A stretch of 64,000 nucleotides of DNA from SKKY01 sp965228015 (GTDB taxonomy: Bacteria; Bacillota; Peptococcia; Peptococcales; SKKY01), in NCBI GenBank assembly GCA_965228015.1, contig OZ245787.1, forward strand, positions 930,001 to 994,000. Reading direction: 5' to 3'. A program made the translations under genes and the position numbers. How positions within the stretch are numbered: the first letter of the stretch is position 1; each line of letters starts with the position of its first letter. The notes under the pieces are model-generated. The model searched no databases, was not told the DNA's origin, and was given only the letters and a program-made list of their open reading frames with translations. Shown here one piece after another: positions 59,532-64,000 of the stretch.

Positions 59532-61884
59532 TTATTTCAACCACTGTAACTCCGTGTCCACCTTCTCTGGAATCACCAACTCTGCTGGTTTTAACAAAAT
59601 GATGTCCTCTTAAAAACTCATTAAGACCTGAACGAAGAGCCCCAGTACCTTTTCCGTGAATAAGGGATACTGAATTCAGACCAGCTATTTTTGCGTCATC
59701 AAGATATTTATCTACTTCCGATATTGCCTCCTCCACAGTAAGGCCTCTAAGATCTATTTCTGTTTTAATTGCGAGAGTTTTTTCGTCTTTTATTTTATTA
59801 ATTCCAATTTTTTCTTTTTTTGTTTCTTTGTTTTTGGGAATACTTAACTCGTCTTTATTCAATTTCATTTTCATAATTCCCAGCTGAACATAAGCTTCAT
59901 CTTCCATTACTTCAGTTACAATACCTTTTTGATTGAATTTTGATACAAAAACTTCAGCCCCGGAAAGTAATTTTTCAAAAGAATTTTTTTCCTCACTTTT
60001 ACTGCCCTTGGTAATATTTTTATATAAGGAGCCCTCTGTTTCTTCCATATCCTTCTTAAAGGAATTAGCTAATGCCATCGCTTTTTCTTTATCTTGTTGC
60101 AACAATTCTTTTATTTCTTTGATTTTTTCATTTGCTTCAGTTTTAGTACTTCTTATAATTCTGTATGCTTCCTCTTCTGCTTTTTTAATTATTTTCTCTT
60201 CTCGTTCAATAAGATTTTTCTTAAGCTCCTCAGCTTCTAAAAGTTTTGCTTCTGCATGAGCAAGTTTTATTTTTGTTTCTTCAAGGTTTCTTTCACCATA
60301 AAAAGCATCTTTCTCAAGCTTTTCAATAAGACCAGAAACATCCTGATCATCATCACTAACCATACTTTTTGCATCATTAACAATCTCTTCATTTAAACCA
60401 AGTCTTCTGGCTATCTCTAAAGCATTGCTTTTTCCCGGTATACCTATCAAAAGTTTATAGGTAGGTCTTAGACTAATAGTATTAAACTCTACTGAAGCAT
60501 TTTCTACTCTTTCTGTATTATATGCAAATATTTTTAAGTCACTATAGTGAGTTGTTGCAATAATTTTTGCTTTCTTTTTCATAAAAAATTTAATTATTGA
60601 AATCGCAAGATTAGCACCTTCAGAAGGGTCTGTGCCTGCACCAAGCTCATCCAAGAGCACTAGGGTTTTATAATCTGTGTTCTCAATAATATTAACAATA
60701 TTTTTCATATGAGAAGAAAATGTACTTAATGATTGTTTAATACTTTGTTCATCACCAATATCACAATATATCTTTTCAAAAATCCCCATTTCAGCCTTTT
60801 CAACTGGAAGGTGTAATCCACTTTGAGCCATTAAAGAAAAAAGTCCTGCTGTTTTAATCGTTACAGTTTTTCCTCCTGTATTTGGACCTGTAATAATAAG
60901 AGAATCAAAATCATAACCCAGGTCAAAGCTTATTGGAACAACTTCTTTAATGTCAATTAACGGGTGCCTTCCCTTGTTTATCATAATCTTTTCCTGGGAA
61001 TTAATTTCAGGTTCAACAGCTTCAAGCTCTGCACTTAAAAAACCTTTAGCCATAATAAAATCAATATTCGATAATATTCTTAAATTTTCTTTTAGGATTT
61101 CACTCTGAGCTCCAATTTTCCCCGAAATTTCCTGAAGTATTCTTGATATTTCTTCTTGCTCCTGCAATTCTAGTTTTTTTAGATCATTATTGAACTCAAC
61201 CACTGCAGCAGGTTCAATAAACAAAGTTGCCCCACTAGATGACTGATCATGGACTATACCAGGAACATGCTGACGATACTCAATTTTAACTGGAACTACA
61301 TACCTTCCTTGTCTGGAAGTTACAATAGCTTCTTGTAGGTATTTGGATGAATTTGAGTTTCTTACAATACTGTCCAGTTTGCTTTTGATTCTTTCATTAA
61401 GTGTTTTTTTCTTTCTTCTTATATTCCATAGGGTATCTGAAGCAGAATCTTTAATTTGATTTTCTTCATCAATTATTCCGTCAATTTCTTTTTCAAGATC
61501 TTTTAAAGGAACAATTCCTTCCCCTCTTTCTCTTAGCAAGGGTATTTCATATTGAAGTTTCCTGTTCAGAAAAACTACAATATTTTTTGCTGCATAAAGA
61601 TTTTCCCGCACTTTACCAATTTCTTCTGGATTTAAGATACCGCCTTTTTCTGCAAGTCCCAGTGAGTCAAAGGTATCAACTATTCCTTCCAAAGGCATGG
61701 ATCCATCATATCTTCTTACTAAAACAGCCTCACTGGTTTCTTTTTGCATTTTAATAATCAATTCCATATTCGTTTTAGGATAAAGTTTCTCAGCAATATC
61801 CTTACCTAGCTGGGAACCGCATTTCTGTTTCAGTTTTTCTATTATTTTGTAATATTCAAGTTTTGTTAATGTACTTTTATTCAT
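59527..61884 (-). CDS. mutS2: MutS2 endonuclease / ribosome-rescue ATPase
   Basis: The 785-residue protein has MutS-like core helices, the ABC-type ATPase with Walker A GPNTGGKT (about residues 331-338), LDELGAGTDPSEGANLA (Walker B) and TTHYSDLK, a long coiled-coil (DAKSMVSDDDQDVSG to EMKKDMEE), and a C-terminal Smr nuclease domain with IDLRGLTVEEA and HGKGTGALR. MutS2 suppresses recombination and, in Bacillus, rescues collided ribosomes; it is not the mismatch-repair MutS. The frame is intact. It overlaps nothing and ends in the shared terminator. Confidence 0.95.
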   Translation of the reverse strand: MNKSTLTKLEYYKIIEKLKQKCGSQLGKDIAEKLYPKTNMELIIKMQKETSEAVLVRRYDGSMPLEGIVDTFDSLGLAEKGGILNPEEIGKVRENLYAAKNIVVFLNRKLQYEIPLLRERGEGIVPLKDLEKEIDGIIDEENQIKDSASDTLWNIRRKKKTLNERIKSKLDSIVRNSNSSKYLQEAIVTSRQGRYVVPVKIEYRQHVPGIVHDQSSSGATLFIEPAAVVEFNNDLKKLELQEQEEISRILQEISGKIGAQSEILKENLRILSNIDFIMAKGFLSAELEAVEPEINSQEKIMINKGRHPLIDIKEVVPISFDLGYDFDSLIITGPNTGGKTVTIKTAGLFSLMAQSGLHLPVEKAEMGIFEKIYCDIGDEQSIKQSLSTFSSHMKNIVNIIENTDYKTLVLLDELGAGTDPSEGANLAISIIKFFMKKKAKIIATTHYSDLKIFAYNTERVENASVEFNTISLRPTYKLLIGIPGKSNALEIARRLGLNEEIVNDAKSMVSDDDQDVSGLIEKLEKDAFYGERNLEETKIKLAHAEAKLLEAEELKKNLIEREEKIIKKAEEEAYRIIRSTKTEANEKIKEIKELLQQDKEKAMALANSFKKDMEETEGSLYKNITKGSKSEEKNSFEKLLSGAEVFVSKFNQKGIVTEVMEDEAYVQLGIMKMKLNKDELSIPKNKETKKEKIGINKIKDEKTLAIKTEIDLRGLTVEEAISEVDKYLDDAKIAGLNSVSLIHGKGTGALRSGLNEFLRGHHFVKTSRVGDSREGGHGVTVVEIK

Positions 61885-61886
61885 TA

Positions 61887-64000
61887 CTATTCAACACCTC
61901 TGAATAAGCGCCCTGCAGTTAATCCTTCTGGAGAAAGTACGGACATTTTTTCAATATTATCTTTTTTTATTTTTACATTTCCTCTTTTATTATATAAATC
62001 AATCTGTTCTTTATACATTTTTGTTTTTTGATAAATGTTATCTGGAGAATCTAATCTTCCTTCAATCCTGTAAACATCAATTTTGCTTTTAATTATTTTT
62101 TCCATGTCTCTGTAAAGAGATAGCTCCTTAACATTATATAAATACATCTTACAGTTATAGTCAAAAGCAAGGGGCATATTGAAATTTTTCCTGTCTTTAA
62201 AGAAATGACTATCACTGCAGGATACTTCAGGTGACTTATTCTTTTTCATACAATAACCTGAGGATTCCAATACACAATATTCAGTAGTTATTAATGGGAA
62301 ATTACCTTGAATTAAGACTTCTTTTTCAATTTCGCTATTATTTATGTTATTTAATTGATCTAATGATAGCTCTGGTGATAGAGTAATCCTTCGGACTCCT
62401 TCTTTTTCAAACAAATCAACCGCCCAGGAATTAAAAGTATTTAAAGTATATTCTCCATTAATTTCTGGCGAGATATCCTCTAATAAGCTTAGCCCGGAAG
62501 GATTGGCTACTGAAAAGTTTTTACATCCGGCTGAATAAATATTTTTAATTAAGTTTTTATAATAATCAAACTGACCTTCTTTGATTATTCCAGGAATTAT
62601 AAAATTAAGTTCACATTTATTTTCACATAACTCAATTGCATCTGAAATATCTTTTTCAGAAAGCTTTTTAAAGCTTCTTAATGTTTCAAGATAAAGATAA
62701 ATTATATCTGCTCCACCTTCAATAGCTGCCTTTACCCCTTCTAAAGAACTTAAGGAAACTGAAAGCTTTTTATCTTTTTTGCTATCTTTTTCTGTAAGAA
62801 TGGGCATCTTTTTAATAAACTCATCATAATCTGGCAAGTTAACTCTCTTAAATTCACTCAAGCTGGCTTCCTGAAGTTTTTCAGTAAAATCTTTTCTTAT
62901 ATTATTCAATTCTTTCAAAGGTACAATAACTTCACCCTTAATATCGGCAGTGAGGCTTCTTGTTTCATAGGGTGTATTTCCAAGACGTGAAAACTGTTCT
63001 AATATTGTTTCTTCCGTTAAGGGTCTCTTTAAAGCTTTTTCTGCAGGAACTGCTCCCTGTCCTTCAATAATATTTCCTTTTTCATCAGTAATTTTATAGT
63101 TAATATTTTCTCCTTCTTTAACTGTAACCACCACATCTATATATTGCTTATTTGTAACTCTTGAAGAAGAAAAGGTGTCCCTGGCTTTTTTTGTAAAATA
63201 CTATCCCTTGTTTTATACAAAAGCTCTCCTAAACGAAGCCTGCTTTTAAAGGAAATTTCAATTGTTTCACCCTTTTTGCCAGAAATGGTTATTTCTCCAG
63301 CTTGTGGTCCATTATAGCTGTCAATAACAAAACCATCACCAATATTTAAATCCTCGATAAGTTTTATGTGAGCCTTACCACCTTTTAAAAAAACAACTTT
63401 ACCTGCAGGGATTCCGGCATTGTTTGGCTTTTCCCAAGACATTCCATCTTTACTTAATTTCCCAAAATAATGGCCACTACCAGCACCTCTGCTAAAAGCC
63501 TGGTCCAATTCTTTAATTGTGTTTGGATCTACTGAAAAGTTACCTGGGTCTTTGTAGTATGAATCAATTGTTTTACGATAATGATCTATAACTACCGCAA
63601 CATATTCCGGCAGTTTCATTCTACCTTCAATTTTAATGGACTTAACCCCTGATTTTACTATTTCAGGGATATGTTCAATCATTCTGATATCTTTTGTACT
63701 AAGAAAATGTTTCTCTTTTTCCTTTAAAAAGTCATATTCCAGACGACAGGGCTGGGCACATTTCCCCCTGTTTCCACTTCTTCCACCAAGCATACTACTA
63801 AAATAGCAAATTCCAGAATAACTGATGCATAAAGCCCCATGTGCAAATATTTCAAGCTCAAGATTTGTTATTCTCTTTATAATTTTCACTTCTTCTAATG
63901 AAGTTTCTCTTGCCAAAACCACTCTCTTAAAACCATGTTTTTGAAGAAACTGAGCCCCAGCGGAATTATTTACAGTCATTTGTGTGCTGCCATGAAGAAT
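61887..64000 (-). pseudogene. U32-family peptidase with DUF3656, frameshifted, start outside window
   Basis: The right-hand part (63137 to the edge) has LEIFAHGALCISYSGICYFSSMLGGRSGNRGKCAQPCRLEYDF, the U32 signature with its iron-sulfur or metal cysteines, and ends prematurely after KTRDSILQKKPGTPFLL. One A added to the A7 tract near 63192 gives KKARDTFSSSRVTNKQYIDVVVTVKEG, which leads straight into the open left-hand part 61887-63134 (DUF3656 and C-terminal domain). Homologues such as RlhA-type U32 proteins act in rRNA hydroxylation, others as collagenase-like peptidases. The 5' end lies beyond 64000. It is 2 bp from mutS2. Confidence 0.85.

Overview
The window is AT-rich and looks like a low-GC Firmicute of clostridial type. 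The evidence is a TRAP (mtrB) gene, mecA, niaR, ytoI, scpA/scpB, an IspH fused to ribosomal S1 repeats, type 2 IPP isomerase, AGGAGG-like ribosome sites with many TTG/GTG starts, and a 16S-23S-5S operon. I cannot name the genus. No sporulation gene is certain; the one SpoIIE-type phosphatase is a PAS-linked regulator.

Layout. 1-5.4 kb: pyk (cut by the edge), pfkA, mtrB, coaD and dnaE on the minus strand. 5.5-16.5 kb: accessory stretch with an ISL3-family element, ytoI, a broken sodium:solute symporter, two copies of one IS3-family element, a DUF401 membrane protein, folD, a TtcA-like gene and nth. 16.5-23.6 kb: mecA, niaR, a broken nucleoside kinase, a lipoprotein, a PAS/SpoIIE phosphatase, an IS110-family element with a structured upstream non-coding region, and tRNA-Pro. 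24-28 kb: the aspartate-family operon (ACT regulator, hom, thrB, lysC). 28-30.6 kb: a second ISL3 copy split by a different IS3 element. 30.6-48.4 kb: a long minus-strand block running from xerD down to a PilZ gene (xerD, pdp, HAD remnant, M50 protease, trpS, scpA, scpB, rluB, BaiN-like flavoprotein, hutP-like, cmk, plsC, ispH-S1, fni, DUF512, der, plsY, gpsA, PilZ). 48.5-53.5 kb: rRNA operon with no tRNA in the 16S-23S spacer. 53.5-55 kb: ISLre2-type element directly upstream of the rRNA genes. 55-64 kb: tyrS, a class A penicillin-binding protein, mutS2 and a U32 peptidase that runs off the right edge.

The outstanding property is damage. At least nine chromosomal genes (pfkA, SSS symporter, nucleoside kinase, lysC, thrB, plsY, DUF512, HAD, U32, probably also rluB and the 3' end of the PBP gene) and every transposase carry in-frame stops or single-base shifts. 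The shifts sit mostly in A/T homopolymers of 6-8. Where two IS copies can be compared, the substitutions are almost all transitions. This combination is what mismatch-repair loss produces, but homopolymer sequencing error could explain the shifts (not the nonsense changes as easily). Raw reads would decide. The best candidate for new biology is the 236-nt non-coding region ahead of the IS110 transposase, whose ends pair over 16 bp and which probably encodes a bridge-type guide RNA. I saw no CRISPR array, T-box or prophage.
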